Assembly: GCA_035301345.1 (NCBI GenBank)
Contig: DATGUM010000005.1
Coordinates: forward strand, 1 to 64,000
Origin: CALAMD01 sp035301345
GTDB taxonomy: Bacteria > Bacillota > Bacilli > Bacillales > Amphibacillaceae
Length of the DNA: 64,000 nt
Reading direction: 5' to 3'
In this document: one piece after another, positions 50,528 to 59,211 of the stretch
How positions within the stretch are numbered: the first letter of the stretch is position 1
How the letters are laid out: each line of letters opens with the position of its first letter
Position numbers and translations under genes: made by a program
Notes under the pieces: model-generated
Databases searched by the model: none
Seen by the model: the letters and a program-made list of their open reading frames with translations, nothing else
What the model was told of the DNA's origin: nothing

Positions 50528-51562
50528 TTACTTATTGTTAGTAGAGTTTTTTTCTGCCGCTCGTTCTAAACGATTCATAATAGCAATGCCAATTCCTTCT
50601 TTCGGAAATGTTTCACATATAATCTCATCAACTTCCTCATGAGAAAAAGAGCGCAGGCCACGATAAATATTTTTTGCAATTTGCGACAAGTCACTCCCAA
50701 GAGCAAAAGTTTTTCTTGCGATTAATTGACGACTTAGTGCATCACTCGCTAACACACCGACAATTTTCCCGTTAGCTTGCGCATCATCAATATACTGTTG
50801 CATATGAGTAACTGATGGACGCATGAGCGTTAACGGCACGTCAGGGCTATAATGCCGATATTTAACACCAGGAGAAAGTGGCTTCTTCTCTTCAGTCGAT
50901 TGAGCGTTCGCGATTTTTACTTCGCCTACGACTTTTCGTATCTCATCTGCCGTCACACCACCTGGACGCAAAATAATCGGTACATTTGACGTACAATCAA
51001 CGACTGTTGACTCCATTCCAATCCCTGTCTGCCCACCGTCTAAAATACCAGCTATTTTTCCTGATAAGTCTTCTATCACATGTGACGCCTCAGTCGGACT
51101 CGGTTTTCCGGACGTATTTGCACTCGGCGCGGCAATTGGTCGCCCACTCGCCTTAATTAAGGCTAAAGCTACTGGGTGATCAGGTATACGAATCGCCACT
51201 GTTGATAACCCTGCCGTGACACGTGAAGCGCACGTCCCATTACTCGGCAAAACGTACGTTATTGGCCCGGGTGAAAAATGATAAATTAATTGTTCAACAA
51301 ACGGAGGAACGGACGTAACGAGAGAAAGTAACTGTTCCTGCGTAGCGACGTGAGCGATTAAAGGATTATCTTGTGGCCTACCTTTCGCTTGAAAAATTCG
51401 CTCAACAGCCTCGTCACTCAGTGCATCAGCCCCGAGCCCATACACCGTTTCAGTCGGAAAAGCGACAAGCTCGCCAGCATTAATCATCGCTGCCGCTTCT
51501 TCAATTATTTCGTCATTCGCTTTTTTATCCGTTGCCAACGTCCACTGCTTTGTTTTCTTCAC
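50528..51562 (-). CDS. ywlC: Threonylcarbamoyl-AMP synthase (Sua5/YwlC)
   Basis: A 344-residue two-domain Sua5-type enzyme. The YrdC domain (about 20-205) has AFPTETVYGLGADAL, KGRPQDNPLIAH and SANTSGKPSPT. A linker SPGVKYRHYSPDVPL leads to the Sua5 C-terminal domain (about 250-330). It makes threonylcarbamoyl-AMP for the t6A modification of tRNAs that read ANN codons. The 226 bp upstream, towards prmC, hold a cluster of DnaA boxes. The B. subtilis spoIIR and ywlD genes are not found beside it. Confidence 0.95.
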   Translation of the reverse strand: MKKTKQWTLATDKKANDEIIEEAAAMINAGELVAFPTETVYGLGADALSDEAVERIFQAKGRPQDNPLIAHVATQEQLLSLVTSVPPFVEQLIYHFSPGPITYVLPSNGTCASRVTAGLSTVAIRIPDHPVALALIKASGRPIAAPSANTSGKPSPTEASHVIEDLSGKIAGILDGGQTGIGMESTVVDCTSNVPIILRPGGVTADEIRKVVGEVKIANAQSTEEKKPLSPGVKYRHYSPDVPLTLMRPSVTHMQQYIDDAQANGKIVGVLASDALSRQLIARKTFALGSDLSQIAKNIYRGLRSFSHEEVDEIICETFPKEGIGIAIMNRLERAAEKNSTNNK

Positions 51563-51615
51563 CTACTCATCCCCCCTTCTCTTTACATCCTTTGTGAATT
51601 AACATGATTAAACAG

Positions 51616-51743
51616 TTATGCACAACTCAATTGTTGATAGACTCACGTTATGACATGATTTTTCAAATGTATACACATTTTCTCCTTAAAATTAACACTG
51701 TTTCAACAAGTTATTAACATGCACCTGTGGATAATGTGGATAA
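51616..51743. promoter_or_regulatory. DnaA-box cluster between ywlC and prmC
   Basis: TTATGCACA lies at 51616-51624. Two perfect boxes in tandem, TGTGGATAA TGTGGATAA, lie at 51726-51743 with no spacer. Weaker matches occur at 51669 (GTATACACA) and 51711 (TTATTAACA). Further perfect boxes lie at 50186 and 52114, and TTATCCACC at 52681. In B. subtilis a DnaA-binding cluster next to ywlC is known and affects initiation of replication, so a conserved DnaA-titrating site is likely. Confidence 0.75.
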
Positions 51744-51788
51744 AGTTGATTGTTACGCGATTTCTCATTCAATATTAATCGATTGAGC

Positions 51789-52679
51789 TCAGTCATCACT
51801 TGAGAACTCATGTTCTAAATAAGCGCTCACTATTCGGTCTTGTCCGTTTATATCTTTAATAATTTCAACAGTGCTGTTCGGAAAAAATGACTTTATTAGT
51901 TTCGTCACACGCACGCCTTGTGTATAACCAATTTCAAACATAATAAGCGAAACACTCGTAAAATGATTAGCTATTTGCTTTAATATCGTCTCATAAGCAG
52001 CTAATCCATCATTTTCAGCAAATAAAGCTAAGTCTGGATCATAATTTTTAACCGTATCTGATAAATGATCTTTTTCACGATAAGCAATATAAGGTGGATT
52101 ACTCACAATAATCTGTGGATAAGTTTGATTGTTGATGATTGGTTGCAAAAAATTCCCTTGTAAAAACTGAACGTGTGCACCTAATTGTGTCGCATTAGCT
52201 TTAGCTACTTCCAGTGCTCGTTCGCTAATATCCGTTGCATAAACGTCTAGCTGCTCATGTTCTAAAGCTAGAGTCGTTCCAATCACTCCACTGCCCGTAC
52301 CCACATCAACAACAACAAGAGATTCATTTCGCGAAAAATTTTCATCTATTTTTTTTAACGTTAAATCGACAAGCTCTTCTGTTTCCTGACGCGGGATAAG
52401 CACATGTTCATTCACAGAAAATTTTCTCCCAAAAAAATGTGCATAACCGAGCAAATGTTGTACAGGTTCCCCTGTTTCCACATGAATATGTATGAGATTT
52501 TCATACGATTTTACTTGTTCATCTGAAATGGGCATTTGCATATTCATATAAAAGGTCGATTGATCAACATTTAGAACATGTTCCAACAATATTTTAGCAA
52601 CATTCGGTTCTCGTTCGTTTTTTTCTAAAAAAAGAGAAGCCCATTCCAGGACTTCATACTGTTTATACGTTTTCTTCAT
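51789..52679 (-). CDS. prmC: Release factor glutamine N5-methyltransferase
   Basis: A 296-residue SAM-dependent enzyme that methylates the Gln of the GGQ motif in release factors. The ATG at MKKTYKQYEVLEW lies directly after the prfA stop, with GGTGG 5 nt upstream; an in-frame GTG four codons earlier would overlap prfA. VDVGTGSGVIGTTLA is the SAM loop and IVSNPPYIA the catalytic NPPY. A typical N-terminal helical domain (1-80) binds the release factor. The prfA-prmC pair is standard. Confidence 0.94.
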   Translation of the reverse strand: MKKTYKQYEVLEWASLFLEKNEREPNVAKILLEHVLNVDQSTFYMNMQMPISDEQVKSYENLIHIHVETGEPVQHLLGYAHFFGRKFSVNEHVLIPRQETEELVDLTLKKIDENFSRNESLVVVDVGTGSGVIGTTLALEHEQLDVYATDISERALEVAKANATQLGAHVQFLQGNFLQPIINNQTYPQIIVSNPPYIAYREKDHLSDTVKNYDPDLALFAENDGLAAYETILKQIANHFTSVSLIMFEIGYTQGVRVTKLIKSFFPNSTVEIIKDINGQDRIVSAYLEHEFSSDD

Positions 52680-52680
52680 T

Positions 52681-53754
52681 TTATCCACCAATTTGTTCGA
52701 GTTTTTCTGCTTGTTCTTCTAATAATAATGCGTCAATTAATTCATCGAGTGACCCGTCAATGATTTGATCTAATTTTTGCACAGTTAAACCAATGCGATG
52801 ATCAGTGACACGATTTTGCGGGTAATTGTACGTACGAATTCTTTCCGAACGATCCCCTGTTCCGACGGCTGTTTTACGTGTTGCATCATATTCCGCTTGA
52901 GCTTCTTGTTGTGCTGCATCATACACACGTGCTTTTAATACTTTCATCGCTTTTTCACGGTTTTTAATTTGGGATTTCTCATCTTGCATTGATACGACAA
53001 TACCTGTTGGGAAGTGTGTAATACGAACAGCTGAATCTGTCGTGTTAACGTGTTGTCCTCCCGCACCACTTGAGCGATACGTATCGATTTTAATATCTTC
53101 ATTACGAATTTCTACGTCGATATCTTCCGCTTCAGGCAAAACAGCAACAGTTGCTGTTGACGTATGAATACGCCCACCAGACTCTGTTTCTGGCACACGT
53201 TGTACACGGTGCGCGCCGTTTTCATATTTTAATTTCGAATAGGCACCATTTCCATTAATAATGAAAATAATTTCTTTATACCCACCAACGCCTGTTGTTT
53301 GTGCTTCAATGACTTCTGTTTGCCAACGGTTCGCTTCAGCATAACGCGCATACATCCGATATAAATCTCCAGCAAATAAAGCTGCCTCGTCACCACCTGC
53401 TGCTGCACGAACTTCAACAATAACGTTCTTATCGTCGTTCGGATCTTTTGGTAGTAGTAAGATTTTCAGTTCTTCTTCTAATGCTGTCGTTGATTTATCG
53501 AGTTCGGAAATTTCCATTTTAACCATCTCAGCCATTTCTGCATCGGCATCATCTTCTAACATCAATTTTGCATCGGCTAATTCCGTCGTCTGTTCTTTAT
53601 ATGTACGATATTTTTCAACGACTGTTTCTAAATCTGATTGTTCTTTTGAATATTCGCGTAATTTATCTATATCACTAACGACTTCTGGGTCGCTTAGTAA
53701 TTCGTTCAATTTTTCATAACGATCTTCTAACACTTGTAAACGTTCAAGCACCAT
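52681..53754 (-). CDS. prfA: Peptide chain release factor 1
   Basis: A 357-residue release factor for UAA and UAG codons. The peptidyl-transferase GGQ motif is in RSSGAGGQHVNTTDSAVRI. An N-terminal coiled coil and the tripeptide decoding region, as well as RIRTYNYPQNRVTDHRIG, match RF1 rather than RF2. No programmed frameshift is present or expected. It is followed at once by prmC. Confidence 0.96.
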   Translation of the reverse strand: MVLERLQVLEDRYEKLNELLSDPEVVSDIDKLREYSKEQSDLETVVEKYRTYKEQTTELADAKLMLEDDADAEMAEMVKMEISELDKSTTALEEELKILLLPKDPNDDKNVIVEVRAAAGGDEAALFAGDLYRMYARYAEANRWQTEVIEAQTTGVGGYKEIIFIINGNGAYSKLKYENGAHRVQRVPETESGGRIHTSTATVAVLPEAEDIDVEIRNEDIKIDTYRSSGAGGQHVNTTDSAVRITHFPTGIVVSMQDEKSQIKNREKAMKVLKARVYDAAQQEAQAEYDATRKTAVGTGDRSERIRTYNYPQNRVTDHRIGLTVQKLDQIIDGSLDELIDALLLEEQAEKLEQIGG

Positions 53755-53826
53755 GCATCACCTCTTCTTGATTAACAGTATAATTATAATATATATAGAT
53801 GAAGAGGTCAAAAGGTTGATGTCATT

Positions 53827-55635
53827 TTAACGAACCTTAAAGTCATCATTCATCGCACGCGCAAGCATAACAGAAAATTCAGCACGAGAAATATTCGCTC
53901 GAGGCTTAAACACACCTGCTGATGTACCAACAGCAATACCGTTTTGTGCGAGCAATTCGATTTCTGCTTTTGCCCAACTTGACGAAATATCATTAAATGA
54001 ACTGCTTCCTTTTCCTGATAGTTCATAAGCGTCCGCGATAATCTTTGCCATTTGTTCTCTTGTGAGCGTATCATTCGGTCCAAACGTCCCGTCCGGATAA
54101 CCACTAAAATACCCGGCTTTAACTGCCGCTTCAACAGCCCCGTAATAGTATGCTTTCTTATCTAAATCTGAAAAGCTCGGTTTATTTTTATCTGTCGAAA
54201 CATCTAATTGTTTTGCACGGGAAAGCATAACAGCGGCTTCTCCTCGCGTGATCGTTTTATTAGAACCAAATGTGCCGTCTGGTAGTCCATAAACGACTTT
54301 ATTCGTTTCTAAATAAATGATTTCATCTTTTGCCCAGCTCGGTAAATCAGGAAATGTTTTTACGATGTCTTTAACGACCGTATCTTTTCCTTCACGATCA
54401 AATGCTACGTCCCACTCACTCGCCTCGAAATAAATCTTATGTTCATTCTTTGTAATCGTTACTGGTAGTGACAACTCTTTTTTGAGGTCAGGGATCGTTA
54501 CTTTCAGCGTATATTTTCCAGCAGTTAGTGGTTTTTCCACAACTTGTTCGAACATTTCACTCGTTGCCGTTAAATATGTTTTTCCATTTCTTTCTAATGC
54601 CATTTCATAAGATAAACTAGACTCATCTGCAATTTCTAAATGGGCGCCATTATTAATTTCTACGATTAGCTCATCTGGATCATCTTCCTGCCCAATAAAA
54701 TATACGTCAGTGACGTTAACGTCTTCCATCGTTGTAAATGACCAAGCTTTTGAAAGATCACGCTTTTCCCCACCCACTAACACGTGGGCATCTACAGATA
54801 CGTGATATGTTTCTCCGTATGATAAAGGTTTTCGTGGAATAATCATGACGTGCTGATTCTCATCAGGGTCACGTTCAGGTGTAACGTCATATACAGGTAA
54901 ATTCTTACCGTTATTATCTGTCAACTGCACGTGATCAACGACTAATTCATTACTCGTATAATAGCCATCAGGATAATAAAAACTAATCGGATAGCCGACA
55001 ACTTTTAAATCTTCATCATAAATCCCCCAATAAGATAAAGGGTTTGGTGATTCAATCGCTAGCCAGCTCACTTTAACGTCATTTTGGCCATTTACCGGAT
55101 AAACGACTACATCATCTTTTGTCGTTCCTGAAGTGGACGACGTATTTCCGTAATTAACAATGAGATGGCCATCTTCATTATATCCCGTGCCAACGTGTGC
55201 GTAATTAGGATTCATCATTGGCTCACGGTGATAAGGCGCATCAAATAATCCGTTAATACCTGAAATGCCTGTCGGCGCTCCAAAATTAATCCCTTCTGAA
55301 TAAACACGTGCTTCATAACCGAATGCTTTCGCTCGATCAAATGGTGAACGACCTGAAAACCCAGGATTCCCTTCGTCTTGATAATGACCTAGTGCATTAT
55401 TTAAAAATAAGTAATCTGCATGTGATTGACTCGCTTTTTGAACACTCGAATGACTACTTAATGGCTGTAAATTCATTTTTTTACGGTATTCATTCATTTT
55501 AAAAATCGCATCATCTTGAATATTGTTTAACGCATGTTCACTGCTGATTGAAACTTCTTTATTAGCATAAATCGTTTGTGTAACAAGTAAAATGAACAGG
55601 CACATACTCGTTAATAATAAAAGTCGTCTTCTCAT
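53827..55635 (-). CDS. SLH-anchored CAP/SCP-domain surface protein
   Basis: A 602-residue secreted protein. A signal peptide (to about residue 24) precedes a CAP (SCP/PR1) domain (about 35-170) with HADYLFLNNALGHYQDEG and YAHVGTGYNEDGHLIVNYG. Beta-rich modules follow (about 175-405), then three SLH domains (about 425-602, SGYPDGTFGPNDTLTREQMA). YkwD-type CAP proteins are common in bacilli, but their activity is unclear. It is the fifth SLH protein in the window. It precedes prfA by 72 bp and may share its transcript, although this is not a usual prfA partner. Confidence 0.9.
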   Translation of the reverse strand: MRRRLLLLTSMCLFILLVTQTIYANKEVSISSEHALNNIQDDAIFKMNEYRKKMNLQPLSSHSSVQKASQSHADYLFLNNALGHYQDEGNPGFSGRSPFDRAKAFGYEARVYSEGINFGAPTGISGINGLFDAPYHREPMMNPNYAHVGTGYNEDGHLIVNYGNTSSTSGTTKDDVVVYPVNGQNDVKVSWLAIESPNPLSYWGIYDEDLKVVGYPISFYYPDGYYTSNELVVDHVQLTDNNGKNLPVYDVTPERDPDENQHVMIIPRKPLSYGETYHVSVDAHVLVGGEKRDLSKAWSFTTMEDVNVTDVYFIGQEDDPDELIVEINNGAHLEIADESSLSYEMALERNGKTYLTATSEMFEQVVEKPLTAGKYTLKVTIPDLKKELSLPVTITKNEHKIYFEASEWDVAFDREGKDTVVKDIVKTFPDLPSWAKDEIIYLETNKVVYGLPDGTFGSNKTITRGEAAVMLSRAKQLDVSTDKNKPSFSDLDKKAYYYGAVEAAVKAGYFSGYPDGTFGPNDTLTREQMAKIIADAYELSGKGSSSFNDISSSWAKAEIELLAQNGIAVGTSAGVFKPRANISRAEFSVMLARAMNDDFKVR

Positions 55636-55697
55636 TGGTTTCCCCTTATCGTTTGTTTTTTGTCATAGTTTATAGTGCTTAATGTATGTTTAATAAG

Positions 55698-56642
55698 TTA
55701 TCTATGTGCTGGGAAGTGTGGGACAACTTCTTCAGCGAGTTCCTGAACAATTTCCTCCACGGGACGAGTTGCTAACTTTAGCGTGAAAGCTACGTGATTC
55801 ACACCAATCGCCCGTAATTCGTGTAAATGATTGATTAAAAAGTTGCGCCCTGTTCTGAACCCAAGCGGAATCCCTGTTGGTGGTTCGTTCGGATTTTCCG
55901 AAAGGTCAATAAAAAGTGATTGGGCAAACGGTTTAAACTCTTTCGTATGCGTTCGATACTCCTTAATTAAAAGCTCTTGAATAAATAAATCACGTGGATA
56001 AAATAACCAGCCATCACCATTTTTAGCAATCCATTCACGCGTTTGTCCGGAATGACCAGTAATTAACGTCGGTATATCCATACTCGAAGGCTTCGGTAAC
56101 ACGTCTGCATCTGTTAAGTTAACGTTCGATGCCTGAATCGTAGGGAATTCCTCAGCCCATGCGCGACGGATCACTCGGAGCGATTCACGGAATAGCTCAC
56201 TACGCTCTGCTTTATTAACTGAAAACGCGTTAAATTCAATCGGACGATCTCCCGTTGCAATGCCAAGCACTAAACGATTATGAGATAGTTTGTCAATGGA
56301 AGCAGCAGCCTTTGCCACGTGTAAAGGGTGGCGAACAGTCGTTACAATACTACCTGTTGCCAATGCAATTCTTTTTGTCTGAGCGGCTAAGTAGCCAAGA
56401 TATACCCACGGATCATAAATTTGACCAACATCCCCAAATTCAGGGTCAAATAACGGTATGTCACGGACAAATAAAGATGCAAAATGAGCTTCATCTGCTT
56501 GCTTAGCCAAAGCCATTTGTTTAACTAAGTCCATTTCTGGAACGCTTCCTTTGTATCCTTCAATCGGAAAGAAAAGTCCGAGCGTTAACTTATTTTCTTG
56601 AAACATCGTACGAAAGCCTTGATGCTGTTCAAATGTGTTCAT
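55698..56642 (-). CDS. Luciferase-like (LLM) flavin-dependent oxidoreductase
   Basis: A 314-residue TIM-barrel protein of the bacterial luciferase-like monooxygenase superfamily, of the TIGR03571 type. LGLFFPIEGYKG, ASLFVRDIPLFDP, RIALATGSIVTTVRHPLHVAKAA-type sequence and LVLGIATGDRPIEFNAF are visible. Such enzymes use reduced FMN, or F420 in other phyla, to oxidise small molecules; the substrate is unknown. It lies between the Rpn cluster and the SLH-CAP gene and has no evident partner. Confidence 0.88.
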   Translation of the reverse strand: MNTFEQHQGFRTMFQENKLTLGLFFPIEGYKGSVPEMDLVKQMALAKQADEAHFASLFVRDIPLFDPEFGDVGQIYDPWVYLGYLAAQTKRIALATGSIVTTVRHPLHVAKAAASIDKLSHNRLVLGIATGDRPIEFNAFSVNKAERSELFRESLRVIRRAWAEEFPTIQASNVNLTDADVLPKPSSMDIPTLITGHSGQTREWIAKNGDGWLFYPRDLFIQELLIKEYRTHTKEFKPFAQSLFIDLSENPNEPPTGIPLGFRTGRNFLINHLHELRAIGVNHVAFTLKLATRPVEEIVQELAEEVVPHFPAHR

Positions 56643-56683
56643 TCGTCTATTCTCCTAGGCTCATTTATTTCTTTGTAAAGTAC

Positions 56684-56884
56684 TTACTTCTTCAACAATT
56701 GTTTGATTCTTTCAACTGACAAATTAGTCGCTTGTTCAATTTCTCTCGCTGTGAGGCCATTGCTGAACATTGTACGAACGAGCTCTGCTTGACCCTGTTC
56801 CTTTCCTCGATCAAAGTAAGAGTTTGGAAGTTGTGAAACGAAGTCACTTTCTTTTTTCGGTAATTCATCAACTTTTTCACGCAT
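56684..56884 (-). CDS. Stand-alone copy of the Rpn C-terminal segment, 66 aa
   Basis: A 66-residue protein nearly identical to the last 74 residues of the Rpn-type nuclease encoded just upstream. It differs by an 8-residue deletion (GMKEGLEQGIEQGQ becomes GKEQGQ) and few substitutions. It keeps an excellent ribosome binding site (GAGGAGG, 8 nt before ATG) that also exists inside the nuclease gene, so it is probably translated. The end, ARxIEQATNLSVERIKQLLKK, could be a helix-turn-helix-like oligomerisation unit. In known rpn genes, short C-terminal products made from internal starts neutralise the full nuclease; this separate gene may play that role. Confidence 0.8.
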   Translation of the reverse strand: MREKVDELPKKESDFVSQLPNSYFDRGKEQGQAELVRTMFSNGLTAREIEQATNLSVERIKQLLKK

Positions 56885-56909
56885 AATTTGTTCCTCCTCT
56901 AGTACAGAA

Positions 56910-57134
56910 TTACTTCTTCAACAATTGCTTGATTCTTTCAACTGACAAATTAGTCGCTTGTTCAATATCCCTTGCCGTGAGGCCATTGCTGAACATTGTA
57001 TGAACGAGCTCTGCTTGACCCTGCTCTATTCCTTGTTCAAGACCCTCTTTCATTCCTCGGTCAAAGTAAGAGTTTGGGAGTTGTGAGACGAGGTCACTTT
57101 CTTCTTTCGGTAATTCATCAACCTTTTCACGCAT
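56910..57134 (-). CDS. Predicted internal translation product of the Rpn gene, 74 aa
   Basis: Inside the nuclease frame, GAGGAGG lies 8 nt before an in-frame ATG (57132-57134), giving MREKVDELPKEESD... to the common C-terminus. The ribosome site is encoded by an EEEEQ-type stretch. The same arrangement precedes the free-standing 66-residue copy. Short RpnS-like forms made this way are established antitoxins for other Rpn nucleases; here it is a prediction. Confidence 0.6.
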   Translation of the reverse strand: MREKVDELPKEESDLVSQLPNSYFDRGMKEGLEQGIEQGQAELVHTMFSNGLTARDIEQATNLSVERIKQLLKK

Positions 57135-57800
57135 GATTTGTTCCTCCTCTTCGTTTAATTGTAAATACGTTTCGAAAAAGCCATACATCAATTGCATTTT
57201 TGCCGGGTCTAACTTCATGCGACTGATCATGCGTAAGAATTCAAACTTTACTTGGATACGTTCTTTTTCTGTGTACCCCATTTTACTGAGTAATGCTGCG
57301 ACTGCTGGATTATCTTCTTTAATAAATTCGCGCCAAGATTTTTTGATGAGATGTAATTGTAAGTAATGAAAGGATAGTATTCGTACGGTTGGCAATTCGA
57401 TTGTAAATGTGTCGTCGACAAAGCGAGAATCATCATAACTGAATACGGCAATTGGGAGAATAGGCATGCGGTATTTTTCATAGAGGCGACTGTAGTAGAT
57501 AAACATGCGTTCATTAAATTCATGTTGTAAAGATGATTGTGGTTCAACGTGGATGAGGATTATTTGCTCTTTTTGTTTCATTTTAACTTCAGCAAGTATA
57601 TCAATTTGCCGCCGTTCGCCTTTGACAATATCTGTAAATATTTCTTGCTCTAAAAAGGTGACTGTTGAAAAATCGATGTCCGCAGCTTCTTCTGGGAAAA
57701 AACCTTCAATAAAAGACTGGAAGAATGTTTGAATCAACTCTTTAAATAAACGGTCATGATCAATATACGACTTTTTCTCTTCATAAATAAGTACACTCAT
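56910..57800 (-). CDS. Rpn family PD-(D/E)XK nuclease (putative transposase-type)
   Basis: A 296-residue protein of the recombination-promoting nuclease/putative transposase group. The N-terminal SYIDHDRLFKELIQTFFQSF is typical, and QIDILAEVKMKQKEQIILIHVEPQ is the PD-(D/E)XK core with Asp, Glu and a following QxxS-like segment. The C-terminal 74 residues can also be started internally. Rpn proteins are DNA nucleases involved in defence against phages and are toxic unless checked. The direct repeat of its 3' end just downstream is unusual. It is a probable island gene among housekeeping loci. Confidence 0.9.
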   Translation of the reverse strand: MSVLIYEEKKSYIDHDRLFKELIQTFFQSFIEGFFPEEAADIDFSTVTFLEQEIFTDIVKGERRQIDILAEVKMKQKEQIILIHVEPQSSLQHEFNERMFIYYSRLYEKYRMPILPIAVFSYDDSRFVDDTFTIELPTVRILSFHYLQLHLIKKSWREFIKEDNPAVAALLSKMGYTEKERIQVKFEFLRMISRMKLDPAKMQLMYGFFETYLQLNEEEEQIMREKVDELPKEESDLVSQLPNSYFDRGMKEGLEQGIEQGQAELVHTMFSNGLTARDIEQATNLSVERIKQLLKK

Positions 57801-58020
57801 TTTACCACATCCTACTTTATTATGGTGCTTATTCGTGGTGATATTTTCTAAAAAAAGTATAACATGAAACAGCTAATAAGAACAGATGTTCTGTCCGCTA
57901 TTCATAAAATTGATTTTTAGTAGTTTTTTTGACTTAAATAGAGGATTTTCATGGCTATTGCACGAATACTTTTTAAAAGTGAATGTTAAAACCGTCTAAC
58001 TATTAAATAGTCATTAAAAA

Positions 58021-58047
58021 GGTGTCAGTGATTATTCACTAACACCT
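58021..58047 (-). terminator. Terminator after the small membrane ORF
   Basis: GGTGTCAGTGA (58021-58031) pairs with TCACTAACACC (58036-58046) with one mismatch, followed on the minus strand by TTTTTAATG. Confidence 0.8.
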
Positions 58048-58075
58048 GTTAAAATATATTTATTTTTCATCCGTC

Positions 58076-58219
58076 TTATGTCTTATGTGCAACAGACACA
58101 TTCCCTATCGTAGATCCTACGGGAAATGTTTTTGAGTCAAAATACTCATAAACTAATAATCCACTCACAATTATTAATAGACTAGCAATTATAATTATTA
58201 TTTTTTTATTAAACATCAT
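58076..58219 (-). CDS. Short membrane-anchored protein, 47 aa, possibly a truncated gene
   Basis: From the ATG at MMFNKKIIIIIAS the product has one hydrophobic helix (about 5-22) and a short outside tail that ends FPVGSTIGNVSVAHKT. The tail resembles the start of VanW or peptidoglycan-binding PGBD4-type domains, in which a G-x-x-IGNVSV strand follows the membrane anchor, but nothing more remains. GAGGGATC lies upstream at rather long spacing. It may be a remnant of a larger wall protein or a true small protein. Confidence 0.5.
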   Translation of the reverse strand: MMFNKKIIIIIASLLIIVSGLLVYEYFDSKTFPVGSTIGNVSVAHKT

Positions 58220-58458
58220 GGCGACCGATCCCTCACTCTGATAGCAATTAAAAAAAACTAAAAAAATACCTTTACATGAGGCCCATATCAATGGAATCCT
58301 GCACGTAAAGGTCGGTTGCACAACTAGCTCCATACGGTTCCAGTGCCCAATATAAATAAACCGTATATCTTCGCTTTCCTTATATTCACATTCAATTTAT
58401 GTAATCTTTTTTGCCTAATACTAATTTACTATAAATGATTTAAATATGCAATCTATTT

Positions 58459-59211
58459 TTAAAATAACTCTAAATAGTAACTAATCATTTGTTCTCCGTA
58501 AAAATATGTTATTAATGCTGCTATGCTAATAAATGGTCCGAACGGTATTGGTTGGCGTCTTTTAATACGTTTGCGAGCCATCCAAATAAGCCCGAAGAGA
58601 AGACCGATAACAGATGCTAAAAAAAGTGTGAGTAACGTCTTTCCTAAACCTAAAATAATGCCGAGCACACCAAAAAGCTTCATGTCACCTGCGCCCATAC
58701 CGCCTTTACTTGCAATAATAATAATAGCAATCAACAAAAAACCGACCGCTGAGCCAAGTAACGGATTATACCACGGATCCATTGGATGGATTGTGCGTAA
58801 TATGACGAGTAACGGTAAGAAAAATAGTAAAACTTTATTAGGAATAATCATATAAGCAATATCAGAAACAGTTATAATCACGAGCATGCTCACAAATAAC
58901 AGAGAGATTGCTAGTTCACTTTGTAAGCCAATCTTTATGTAACTAAAAGCGAAAAGTAAGCCTGTGATCATTTCAATGGTTGGATATAAAGGTGAGATGC
59001 GCGTGTTGCAATATCTACATTTACCACGCTGGATGACGTAAGACATGATAGGAATAAGTTCGGTTGGGCGAAGTGTATTTTCACATGATGGGCAGTAGGA
59101 GCGATCGTTATGAAATGGGATGTCTTTTGGTAATCTGAGGCCAATCACGTTGTAGAACGAGCCAAATGTAACGCCGAATAAAAAGAATGCTATTATGTAA
59201 AAAATATCCAT
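58459..59211 (-). CDS. Prepilin peptidase (type A24)
   Basis: A 250-residue membrane aspartic protease with N-methyltransferase domain. The zinc-type CPSC...CRYC pairs lie near 41-75, and the two catalytic Asp in VSDIAYMIIPNKVL and GMGAGDMKLFGVLG. It processes type IV prepilins or competence pseudopilins (ComGC-type), like ComC of B. subtilis. No pilin genes lie in the window. It occupies the interval where tdk is found in B. subtilis. Confidence 0.92.
   Translation of the reverse strand: MDIFYIIAFFLFGVTFGSFYNVIGLRLPKDIPFHNDRSYCPSCENTLRPTELIPIMSYVIQRGKCRYCNTRISPLYPTIEMITGLLFAFSYIKIGLQSELAISLLFVSMLVIITVSDIAYMIIPNKVLLFFLPLLVILRTIHPMDPWYNPLLGSAVGFLLIAIIIIASKGGMGAGDMKLFGVLGIILGLGKTLLTLFLASVIGLLFGLIWMARKRIKRRQPIPFGPFISIAALITYFYGEQMISYYLELF

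Noticed and set aside
52681..53754. Release factor 2 with programmed frameshift
   Set aside because: Length, uninterrupted frame, decoding region and linkage to prmC all match release factor 1.
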